A DNA stretch of 39,793 nucleotides, taken from NCBI GenBank assembly GCA_019649035.1, contig BMAT01009571.1, positions 59,183-98,975 on the forward strand, written 5' to 3'. The notes beneath the pieces were generated by a model, which was not told the origin of the DNA, made no database searches, and saw only the letters and a program-made list of their open reading frames with translations. The DNA comes from Elysia marginata. Its lineage: Eukaryota; Mollusca; Gastropoda; Plakobranchidae. Position 1 is the stretch's first letter; each line of letters begins with the position of its first letter. The translations under genes and the position numbers were made by a program. This document shows, one piece after another, positions 26,401-32,628 of this stretch.

Positions 26401-29310
26401 TTTTGGCTTTGGCAATGGGGAAGAGAGACAGCTCGTCTCGCACTGACAAGAAGACGGCACAGGAAAATGCTAAATCTGTACATGATGTGAGTATGGTATG
26501 GCGTTGGAGTGAACGGTTACGGATCTTTTCATGTTAATGTTTCCTCTATCTAGGAGACGCAAAAGGGGAACAGTATTTGCCCTAGGTTTACACAAAGCTC
26601 ATTCTGCACATTCTTGTGGAGGGTGAAGCTGTGCTCGATCATGTCGAAGGACAGTGTTTGATTTTATCAGCACATTTAATTATTTCATACCTTCTTTGAC
26701 ACCAATACATGTACATATGTATGTCTTTCAGGATCCCACCCCGGACAACTTACGGCGGGTTCTCGTGTCCAGCAGCATCGCCCAAGCACAGGCTACGATA
26801 ACGGCCTATCGGGAGGTGAGTTTCTTTGTAATATACATTCTACAGGTAAAACCGGTTACGAGGATTCAGGGTGTTTTTTTTACTTTGTTTTAGGTCCCCT
26901 AAGCTTCGTAAGAGGTAAGATGCTTCAGGGTAGTTCTTGGCAAATTTTTCCTCAGAGCAAATAAATAGAAGGTAAATTTAAGTACAGTAGGCCTATGCAA
27001 CTGGGTAAAATGCTTTATAAGTATGTAGGCCTATGTATTTGAGTTTCCTTGGATTCCTGACCATTAACTAATCTAGGTGGCATGCTCTCTATGGCAGTTG
27101 CAGGGGATAAAAATGCCTGTTGTTGGGTTGCACCGTCGATGGATTTGCTCTAGATGGACCTATGGGCTCTTACTAATAGCATATCGTCCTCGTTAAAGTT
27201 TCAGCCCTGTGGGTATATGTACACGTATGTTTTTTGAAGTTACAAAAGAAGTTGCTCTGGGCTAATAAATTAGCATATACATTGTTTGTAATTATATATC
27301 CACCTCACTCAAGCAGTTAGCTGTACACATGTTTCAGCATAATTAATATGGAGTCATGTAGGCTCTAAAGATTCAAACTTATGGATCACAATTCCAAATG
27401 ACAGGAAGGGCGAGATCATAGGCTCTAATTCAAATTTATGAATGTTTCGTTTTAGCAATACAAGGAAGAGATGAGTGATTTGATCAAAAGAGCAACCAGT
27501 GGAGACTTAGAGAAAGCCTATGTTGCCGTTGGTAAGTGAATAGAGGTTTTTCTTTCCGCCCTTTTTGAATATTCAACATCGCTAATTCTTTTGTAACTTC
27601 CTTCCATTTTTTGTGTGAATACATTTAGATTGTCTAGAAAGTTAATGCAGTTTGTACTATCACTGAATTAACAAAATCCAGTTTACATATGTCGCCTTTC
27701 TTAAATTAAAAAGGCCTGATTGAAATAAAAATTTAAGTACTCAGATTGGTGATAGTCTTCAGTCCTTTTTATCCATGAAACATAAACAAGTACATGTATT
27801 GGACCGTACATGTACAGTCGTACAGCCTACTCGTAACAATTAGTTTTATCTGTATACAGTACATACATCATGTCTTATGCGTTCTATGATACATAACCGC
27901 CTCACAGCTTGATAATTATACATGAAGCAACCTAGTAAGGTACTGAATAGACACAATGTCTACAAGTCCAAGAACAATCCGAGACTAACTGGGACTCTAC
28001 CTCAGAAGGAAAAATTTATGTACCTGTAACAAACTTTCATAACAAAACACATCAGAAGGAGGCTTCTTTGATAACAAATTTAAAGTGAGGGTTCCTTTTC
28101 CTTTTCATAACATTCACAGTGAAAGCCATGGGGGACGAAAGCACCTTTTATGCTGAGCGAATCCACACAGCCATGAAGGGCGCTGGCACCAATGAAGCAC
28201 AGCTGACGCGCATTATCATTGCTAGATCAGAGGTGACATTAATAATGAAAATGACACAATAGCCTATGTCTTACATCATCGAAACAGTTTCTGACATAAT
28301 GAAATAATTCTGCATTCCCTTCTTTGAAATCTTGTGGTTAATGTTGTTAGTAAGCCTAGTAGTACTGTTAAACCAACATTATTATAAATTAACCAAATCA
28401 TAACTACACTTATTAATGCGGTGGTCTATTAATGAATTATGAATTTCAATGTAGTAGACCCTACTTACACATTAACTTAAGTAATGTCATGGGAAATAAA
28501 AGCCTCTTACAGGCCTATCTGACATGCCTACTCTGTTTTCAAGTAATTTGATTGTAGGCCCTACATGATAAAAAGTTTTCGGCGCCACAATTGGACTGAT
28601 GATATACATTACAGTGTTTAAGACAGTAGTTATCCTTATCATTAAGATTTAAGGTATCTATAAAATTTCAACATCAGCTTTACATTTGGAAGTTTTCAAA
28701 TTTCCTATGGATAAAGAACGTTAGTAATTGATGGTTTATTTTCTTTACACAGATTCCTCACATTTTATTTATGTACATGTACATTATTTCCAATGATAGT
28801 AGGCTTTGTTTGTTTGCTTCAAATTGTATCTACTGGGCTTGGCCTACCCTATGAGTATAATAAATTAAAAATACGTAGACCTATTTGTACATGTAGGCCT
28901 GCTTATTTTGAAATGTAAGGTAGCTTCAAAAGTCGTATTACTAGTCAGTGTGAAATATAATTACATGTATGTCATGATTATCTCTGACTACCAGTACAAT
29001 GTACTTTTCTTTTAACAAACGATTCCTCTTCTTAAAACTGTATAATTCTACATCACATCAAATGCTTAAACGAGGATTAAACTTTATTATATCGTACTCA
29101 TTGCAGGTGGATCTCCCAGCCATCAAAGTGAAGTACAGCAAGCTGTATGGGCCATCTCTTAAGAAAGACATCGGCAGTGACACCAGTGGTGACTACAGGC
29201 GGACCCTGCTAAAGCTTATTGACCACTGGGGAGGCCCTGAACTGCCTGAGGACAAGCCCAGTAACAGTAATAATAATAAACCTGGCAAGTCTGAGAGAAA
29301 CAGGCGGTAA
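378..29310 (+). CDS. Giant poly-annexin: five annexin cores (20 repeats) in one spliced gene, 5' end outside window
   Basis: Exons: 378-482, 812-884, 1804-1898, 2297-2410, 2927-3011, 3351-3499, 5986-6166, 6751-6854, 7746-7883, 8473-8931, 9596-9800, 10733-10881, 11610-11693, 12062-12137, 12750-12868, 13898-14398, 14931-15135, 15935-16083, 16512-16592, 17955-18030, 18388-18500, 19032-19466, 20047-20251, 20983-21131, 22209-22292, 22848-22923, 23687-23799, 24578-24898, 25438-25642, 26338-26486, 26732-26815, 27456-27531, 28120-28232, 29107-29310. All junctions are GT-AG, phases agree throughout, and the sum is 5475 nt ending in TAA (1824 aa). Annexins are cytosolic proteins that bind acidic phospholipid through calcium held by GxGTD loops. 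Here five four-repeat cores are joined by charged linkers. Multivalent membrane binding or tethering is inference. No start codon is visible, so the N-terminus lies upstream. The exon model was built by hand from homology and splice signals, without transcript data. Confidence 0.88.
552..595. repeat. (GAT)n microsatellite
   Basis: Imperfect GAT/ATG triplets in the first visible intron (483-811) of the annexin gene. The rest of that intron shows only T-rich sequence and no further feature. Confidence 0.8.
812..7883 (+). CDS. Annexin core I, divergent, four repeats without calcium loops
   Basis: Eight exons. Repeat 1: 812-884 plus 1804-1898, giving [19 protein letters not shown] and [10 protein letters not shown], then 2297-2410 ([14 protein letters not shown]). 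Repeat 2: end of 2297-2410, 2927-3011 and 3351-3499. Repeat 3: end of 3351-3499 plus 5986-6166 ([20 protein letters not shown]), closely following the classic annexin repeat-3 pattern. Repeat 4: 6751-6854 ([17 protein letters not shown]) and 7746-7883 ([15 protein letters not shown]). None of the four repeats keeps a GxGTD/E calcium loop, so this core probably does not bind calcium in the usual way. Compared with cores II-V, the repeat-1 helix and repeat-2 exons are split by extra introns, and the two repeat-3 exons are fused into one of 181 bp. The 149-bp exon 3351-3499 has exactly the length of its counterparts. The frame runs into TAA after 6166, but GTAAGA there matches the equivalent donor in the other cores. 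Confidence 0.82.
2583..2659. repeat. 25-bp inverted repeat (hairpin) in intron
   Basis: Arms 2583-2607 and 2635-2659 are reverse complements with one mismatch, around a 27-base loop. The left arm begins ATATACATGATAGCCT. It lies in the intron 2411-2926. It could be a short palindromic element or a strong RNA hairpin; no coding capacity. Confidence 0.85.
3613..3767 (+). mobile_element. LINE fragment, partial copy of the 5011-5158 segment
   Basis: About 155 bases closely match 5011-5158, sharing GCCATCACTTATAT and GGAAGCAGTGTGTTTCATAT. It is a second partial copy of the same CR1/L2-like LINE, or an internally deleted segment, placed directly upstream of the longer copy in the same intron (3500-5985). 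No intact frame. Confidence 0.7.
3874..5463 (+). mobile_element. Degenerate CR1/L2-like LINE (endonuclease end, reverse transcriptase part, ATT tail)
   Basis: Around 3899-3935 a frame reads [13 protein letters not shown], resembling the SDH end of the LINE apurinic endonuclease domain. Around 4760-4895 scattered frames resemble the segment just before the RT core. At about 4950-4991 [19 protein letters not shown] matches the LLDLSAAFDTIDH motif of CR1/L2-type reverse transcriptase. The 3' end has the GGCGCTATACAAAA motif followed by an ATT-rich tail (5317-5463), typical of this group. Many stops and frame changes, so an old dead copy. It occupies the longest intron of core I (3500-5985). The remainder 5464-5985 shows nothing recognisable. 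Confidence 0.8.
5317..5463. repeat. (ATT)n microsatellite, LINE tail
   Basis: Two blocks of ATT/TTA triplets, each followed by ATTGTTGTAAT, so the tail itself is internally duplicated. It ends the LINE copy to its left. Confidence 0.9.
8473..8931 (+). CDS. Junction exon: linker I-II and start of core II repeat 1
   Basis: 153 codons, phase 0 at both ends. The first 108 residues are a low-complexity charged linker: an SR-like stretch ([13 protein letters not shown]), an E/R/Q segment likely to form a helix or coiled coil ([17 protein letters not shown]), a histidine patch ([13 protein letters not shown]), then alternating D and K. From about 8797 it continues without a break into the annexin motif [10 protein letters not shown] and [19 protein letters not shown]. 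It is the only linker preceded by its own intron (7884-8472); the other linkers share an exon with the end of the preceding core. The start at 8473 was chosen because it is the only nearby AG that keeps phase 0. An alternative acceptor nearby would require another phase upstream. Confidence 0.8.
8797..14020 (+). CDS. Annexin core II (four repeats)
   Basis: Spans the end of 8473-8931 and exons 9596-9800, 10733-10881, 11610-11693, 12062-12137, 12750-12868 and the start of 13898-14398. Repeat 1 has GLGTDED and, about 40 residues later, the acidic SETSGDF cap. Repeat 2 has EGLGTDET with KDTSGDF. Repeat 4 has SGLGTND with KDTSGDY. These are complete type II calcium-site patterns. Repeat 3 ([11 protein letters not shown], then [17 protein letters not shown]) lacks the GxGT loop between helices A and B. 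The 10733-10881 exon ends in a minisatellite whose unit includes the donor site (GTCAGA). The donors GTTATT (after 11693) and GTTTGT (after 12137) are weak but preserve length and phase relative to the other cores. Confidence 0.88.
9331..9587. repeat. 27-bp minisatellite abutting a splice acceptor
   Basis: About nine imperfect copies of a 27-base unit of the type GGTTTACGCTGTTCTCTTTA plus TGTGTAT, running to within 10 bases of the acceptor of exon 9596-9800. The pyrimidine-rich units supply the polypyrimidine tract. Because 27 is a multiple of three it gives long spurious open frames reading MCMVYAVLF-like repeats. Confidence 0.88.
10863..11126. repeat. 44-bp minisatellite containing an exon end and its donor site
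   Basis: Six copies of a 44-base unit beginning CGCCACAACACTA and containing (C/A)(C/T)(C/A)TGGTCAGATATG. The first copy straddles the end of exon 10733-10881 (TTLHL) and its donor GTCAGA. The later copies repeat both within the intron. The exon frame stays open through the array to 11151. The remaining intron, 11127-11609, shows nothing else. Confidence 0.92.
12321..12411. repeat. (GA)n purine-rich microsatellite
   Basis: Continuous GA/GGGA-rich tract in the intron 12138-12749 of core II. It can form a polypurine/polypyrimidine structure; no coding role. Confidence 0.9.
12969..13062. repeat. A-rich low-complexity tract
   Basis: Runs of A with scattered C (CAAACAAACAAAAAC) in the intron 12869-13897. 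The rest of this 1-kb intron shows nothing recognisable. Confidence 0.8.
14021..14263 (+). CDS. Linker II-III (about 81 residues, K/E/R-rich)
   Basis: Lies inside exon 13898-14398, between the last helix of core II ([10 protein letters not shown]) and the first helix of core III ([18 protein letters not shown]). About 81 residues dominated by K, E, R, D, Q and N, with few hydrophobic residues and short Ala runs ([12 protein letters not shown]). It is probably disordered or a single charged helix. No known domain seen. The exon reads through from annexin to annexin, so this is direct evidence that the two cores are one polypeptide. Confidence 0.85.
14264..19157 (+). CDS. Annexin core III (four repeats)
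   Basis: Spans the end of 13898-14398 and exons 14931-15135, 15935-16083, 16512-16592, 17955-18030, 18388-18500 and the start of 19032-19466. Repeat 1 ([12 protein letters not shown]), repeat 2 ([12 protein letters not shown]) and repeat 4 ([12 protein letters not shown]) keep calcium-loop patterns with matching TSGD caps. Repeat 3 ([17 protein letters not shown], then [17 protein letters not shown]) lacks the loop, and its first exon is one codon shorter (81 bp) than in cores II, IV and V. The 634-base assembly gap falls in the intron between the two repeat-3 exons. No coding sequence seems lost, because the flanking exons match the other cores in length and phase. Confidence 0.88.
16660..16694. 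repeat. (TTC)n microsatellite at gap edge
   Basis: TTC triplets run straight into the assembly gap, which probably exists because of this repeat. Confidence 0.9.
16695..17328. other. Assembly gap (634 N)
   Basis: Unknown bases between a TTC tract and an AAT tract, inside the intron between the two repeat-3 exons of core III. Open frames spanning it are artefacts. Confidence 0.99.
17329..17392. repeat. (AAT)n microsatellite, likely SINE tail
   Basis: AAT triplets then AATAAAAATGATAATAATT. Read on the minus strand this is an ATT-rich tail directly after the SINE at 17412-17664. Confidence 0.85.
17412..17664 (-). mobile_element. tRNA-derived SINE with CORE/MIR-like body
   Basis: On the minus strand, 17662-17591 is tRNA-like: GGCAGCGTGGCGGAGTGAGA (box A region) and GGTTCGATTCC (perfect box B), with an anticodon-like loop CTCGAGA. 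The acceptor stem pairs only partly, so it is a SINE head and not a working tRNA. The body contains CCTTGGCAAAGCAATTTACC, TTTCCTCAG and CCTGTAAAATGGATACC, resembling the conserved CORE segment of MIR-type SINEs. It ends in an ATT-rich tail next to the gap. It lies antisense in a core III intron. Confidence 0.75.
18830..18918. repeat. 45-bp perfect tandem duplication
   Basis: Two identical copies of 45 bases starting TATTAAATAATTTTTAAAAC at 18830 and 18875, in the intron 18501-19031. Identity suggests a recent event or assembly duplication. Confidence 0.9.
19158..19331 (+). CDS. Linker III-IV (about 58 residues, Lys-rich)
   Basis: Inside exon 19032-19466, between [10 protein letters not shown] (core III) and [19 protein letters not shown] (core IV). 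About 58 residues, strongly basic, with K/E runs, Pro and short SPT/SPR motifs ([19 protein letters not shown]) of the kind that Pro-directed kinases can modify; that use is inference. Likely disordered. Confidence 0.85.
19332..24700 (+). CDS. Annexin core IV (four repeats)
   Basis: Spans the end of 19032-19466 and exons 20047-20251, 20983-21131, 22209-22292, 22848-22923, 23687-23799 and the start of 24578-24898. Repeat 1 [13 protein letters not shown], repeat 2 [12 protein letters not shown] and repeat 4 [12 protein letters not shown] carry GxGT loops; in repeat 4 the usual D/N after GT is K, so that site may be weaker. Repeat 3 ([11 protein letters not shown], then [17 protein letters not shown]) has no loop. 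The repeat-2 exon ends ...AAA-A rather than AAA-G, so the split codon with 20983 gives Asn in place of the Glu found in cores I-III. The intron before 20983 contains a 31-bp minisatellite rich in TTTCAG. Confidence 0.88.
20527..20865. repeat. 31-bp minisatellite with nested 90-bp duplication
   Basis: The right half (20697-20850) repeats a 31-base unit built on CCCCATTTCAGTTCACCGGG; successive CCGGG motifs are 31 bases apart. The left half is an older, longer unit of about 90 bases duplicated once. The array carries many TTTCAG words that look like splice acceptors, in the intron before exon 20983-21131. Confidence 0.9.
21954..21987. repeat. 14-bp perfect stem-loop in intron
   Basis: Arms GTTCACTGCGTTTA (21954-21967) and TAAACGCAGTGAAC (21974-21987) pair perfectly around a 6-base loop, in the intron 21132-22208. 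No other feature recognised in that intron. Confidence 0.88.
24701..24763 (+). CDS. Linker IV-V (21 residues)
   Basis: The shortest linker, inside exon 24578-24898: [19 protein letters not shown] followed by PA. It connects LLALLDKV of core IV to [18 protein letters not shown] of core V. It is less charged and much shorter than the other linkers, so cores IV and V should sit closest together. Confidence 0.85.
24764..29310 (+). CDS. Annexin core V and C-terminal tail
   Basis: Spans the end of 24578-24898 and exons 25438-25642, 26338-26486, 26732-26815, 27456-27531, 28120-28232 and 29107-29310. Repeat 1 [12 protein letters not shown], repeat 2 [12 protein letters not shown] with GETSGDL, and repeat 4 [12 protein letters not shown] with SDTSGDY keep calcium-loop patterns. 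Repeat 3 ([11 protein letters not shown], then [17 protein letters not shown]) lacks the loop. The terminal exon ends the last helix ([11 protein letters not shown]) and adds a short Asn/Lys/Arg-rich tail finishing GKSERNRR before TAA at 29308. This tail takes the place of a linker, as expected for the last unit of the chain. The repeat-2 exon here is clearly more divergent than those of cores II-IV. The acceptor at 26338 was preferred over one 8 bases downstream because it gives AYSRDLEMD in frame. Confidence 0.88.
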
Positions 29311-29661
29311 CACGAATCTCTTTCTTAATATGTTTGCTATTACAAGCAATCTGAGTGCCATAAAATATGTCCGTTCAATTTTGTCTGCAATGTACTTGTA
29401 AAATGTAACTCAGAAAACAATCCGTAGTCTATTGGTGCATATGGTTTAAAATTACTTGTACCTTCCGTCATTTCTTTTCAAGTGACAAGCATAGAACTAT
29501 ATTATATCAACATTTAGAAATTTTTAGATTGTAAATGTTAGCCAAAAAGCATTATTTGCGGTTTTGCATGACAATCGACATATTTTTACATTCTCCAAGT
29601 TTAAGTATATCATATGGCATACATTTACATATCCTAATATTTCTCTGGGCCACACCAAAAC

Positions 29662-29667
29662 AATAAA
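29662..29667 (+). terminator. Candidate poly(A) signal of the annexin gene
   Basis: AATAAA about 350 bases after the stop codon, followed by a T/GT-rich stretch (TTTATGTGTTTTATTTT) near 29691. It is the first AATAAA after the stop. Confidence 0.5.
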
Positions 29668-29894
29668 GATAGATCCTGCTGAGCCCAACTTTATGTGTTT
29701 TATTTTAAAAATGTGCATTAGATGCCTTTTACAAATCTTTTCAAATCTTTTGTTTAATTCACATGTACTTTTTTGCTGTGCCATTTTAGCCTACTTAGCC
29801 ATCGTTAAAAAAGAAAAACATTATTTATACAATTGTTTGTGTGTAATCTGTTAATAATTTAAAGCTGTTCATCAGATAATAGAAACTCTACATA

Positions 29895-30354
29895 CAGTGT
29901 AATCTGCTTATATCAATATGCTTTTAAAAATGGATATACAGTGTAATATCGATAAATAAAAAACAAAGACAAAAAGAAAAAAAGGGAGGTCAACAGTGCA
30001 GATCTATACCATTAGTAATAGCTCACTCCTTCCCTTATTTTGTTCATCACAGCAGACAACCTTGGGAAACATTTATTTTGCTATGTTTTTAGCTATTTTT
30101 TTAAATTCATGATTATGAAATCATTTTTTTAAGCCGTAATTTGTTTTTTCTATTTTTAATTTCACTGTAACATCTTTTCTTATCAACTCAGCTGTCAGCA
30201 TGTCTATAAAGTAAAAATAGGTCGAAGTCTAAGAAAACATCAACTTAAGAGAAATTGAACAGTAGGATTATAGAGAAAAAAATTCCATAATGTAAAAATC
30301 TATCGATATGTCAAAATGTTGATAAATGGCTGTCAATATAAGTGGACAATACTG
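29895..30354. mobile_element. Candidate pogo/Tigger-like MITE (460 bp)
   Basis: Starts TA-CAGTGTAATCTGCTTATAT and ends, read inward on the other strand, TA-CAGTATTGTCCACTTATAT. The two ends share CAGT and CTTATAT and are flanked by TA, the target duplication of Tc1/mariner/pogo elements. A second internal ACAGTGTAATATCGATA near the left end and TATCGATA near the right end extend the inverted symmetry. No coding capacity, so non-autonomous. The terminal match is imperfect. Confidence 0.5.
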
Positions 30355-31577
30355 TATCTGGACGAATAAAACAAAAATATACGTTCTTGTACATTTAACG
30401 AATTGTGCCCAACAGTTATCAATTCCAAGACACTGTGATAGTTTAACATTTTTTAAACAGAGACAAACTGCTGAAAAATTATTGCATTGTATATACTATG
30501 TTTTCTTATCTGAATAAAATCTTCTTTTTTATATTTTGGTCTCAATTTTAAGAAAATTAACTTTAAGACTCTGTTTTCTATTTGGCTTTTGTTCAAAGCA
30601 GATAATTCATACATGAAAATATTAACTAAAATACCACTGATCAATATATTTAGTGTCCAAAATAGAAACTTTTCCCTGTTTTTTTCTTGTTCTAATGATT
30701 AAGATATGTGTTAATTTTAATATATTCTACAGTCAGTTTCAGAAGTCATAGCAAATTTTTTAACCATCGCATTACCTTGGGAGTCAAACTCCCCTCAAAG
30801 AATTATCTAGTTTATTTCCAAAATTACTTTGCAATTAAAGGTGTCTTTCAAAACCAATTTAAAAACTGAGGTTTCTTCTTTTTTAAATTTATTTAAATAA
30901 TCAAATAATTTTGCACATTTTTTTAAATCCCCTTTTTGTTTTTGGTTTTTCAATTAAAAAGCAAAGTATTATAAAAAAAAGCATTTTAGAGTTGAGAAAT
31001 ATTAATAACACTAACAGTGGATTTCAACTGGCATTTGAGAGAAAGGAATTTGTATAAAAATATTCCGTTTTTATTATAGTCCTAAATTTTAAGATAAAGT
31101 AATTTTAGTCAAGTCCATGTACAATAAAAATTGTAGCTAAAAACAGGTCTAAATAAGAGGGGTGGGGGTCTTTGTTCAGGGGTTCAATTACTATACATGT
31201 ACCCTTGTGTGCAGACGTCTTCAAAATTAAAGTCACATATGAGGGGTGGTCTTTATTGATGGGGTCTTAATTATTCAGGTTACACTTAGTTACACTTACC
31301 CACTTTTGTAACGCATGCTGATAATTTGAAATAAAAAATTTGAAGGGTTTCATATAACAAAACGCCTCAAATCTATTCCTGAAATTTTTTATTTGATTCT
31401 GTGTGAAAATTAAATATTTTCGTATATATTCTCTTTCTGTGAGAAATGTTTGTTTTCTTACATAAAGTTACCCTGTAGATGTGTAAGCCAATAGTCCGAG
31501 ATATTACTGAGAGTAAGACAAAGAAGAAAATCACACAGACTTTGCCCTTTTTCTCAGCTTTTTGAAAAAGGATTATA

Positions 31578-32021
31578 CAGTGAACCTCGTATCCAATAAA
31601 CTTTGACTCAACGAACCCTTGCATTCTATGAAATAAAATAAAGTCCAGATTTTTTCTTCTTTAACCTTCTTTAATTTCCTTGTGCAGTATAGAGCAAACT
31701 AATTTGAGACTAACCTCAAACCAGAAATGAACTGAAAAGGATCGTGGGTCTTTTTTTAAGTTCATTTATTTCATCATTGACACAGAGAGGGAGAGTGATT
31801 ACAATATATCAGAGGAAAACCGTTTAGCATTGCAAAAACTTACAACAAAACGTTTGTCCTATTCATTCTAGCTTAAATAGGTTTCAAGGTTGATAGGTAA
31901 TGTAGAACTTTCTTCTTCAGTTTGTTTTGGTTACTTTATAGAGACCTTGCTTTCAACGAACCTTGCCTTCATTGAACTTTCTATATTCACCTGGAAAAGC
32001 AATTGGATCCAGAGTTTACTG
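31578..32021. mobile_element. Second candidate pogo/Tigger-like MITE (444 bp)
   Basis: Left end TA-CAGTGAACCTCGTATCCAA; right end read inward CAGTAAACTCTGGATCCAA, about 14 of 19 matching. The form CAGTGAACCTCG is close to Tigger/pogo terminal repeats. A left TA is present; the right flank is CA-TA, so the duplication is not clean. AT-rich interior without a gene. The space 30355-31577 shows only AT-rich sequence with two G-rich GAGGGGTGG patches near 31158 and 31240. Confidence 0.4.
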
Positions 32022-32493
32022 CATAAAGTTATGACGCGTTTTGTCATAAAACCCTTCTTCTGTTTCCATGGCCTTGGAAATATTTCAACTAGACTGTACA
32101 TAAAAAAAAAAATTCAAAATAAAAAAAGAAAAGGAATGAACAAATGAAAGCTGATACATGTATATATAATATTGATAAAAAAAATTTTTCTCATAGTACA
32201 AAAAATAAAACTGCAAATAAAATAGCTGACAATCTTACAAAAAATCATGCAACAAACAAAAAATATATGAGAAGGGAGAAATATACATTCAGAGTATAAG
32301 ATGCAAAATATTAACATTTGAAAAAACAAAAACAACAATGCATACAGAGAAACTCCTTCCTCCCTTCATCTTGGCTACATGCATCCCTCAACCTCCCTCT
32401 CCTCTCCATCATGCTTTCTTGCCTCTTTTCCTCAGCCTGCATGTCTGTCTCTCCTTAGTTCTCTCTTCCTACAGACTTTTTCACTAGCTCAAC

Positions 32494-32499
32494 TTTAAT
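32494..32499 (-). terminator. Candidate poly(A) signal variant for TMEM223-like gene
   Basis: ATTAAA on the minus strand about 130 bases after the stop codon at 32629. No AATAAA was found on that strand in the nearest 500 bases. Confidence 0.35.
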
Positions 32500-32628
32500 A
32501 AATATTTGGTATGCCCAAAATCAAGTAAATAGAAAAGGCTGTTCAATGTACTAAAAAAAATGAGGCATACACAATAGCTGGTTAAAATGAAAGCAAAAGT
32601 GTTAAAACATTTTCACTCTCTCATTTTT

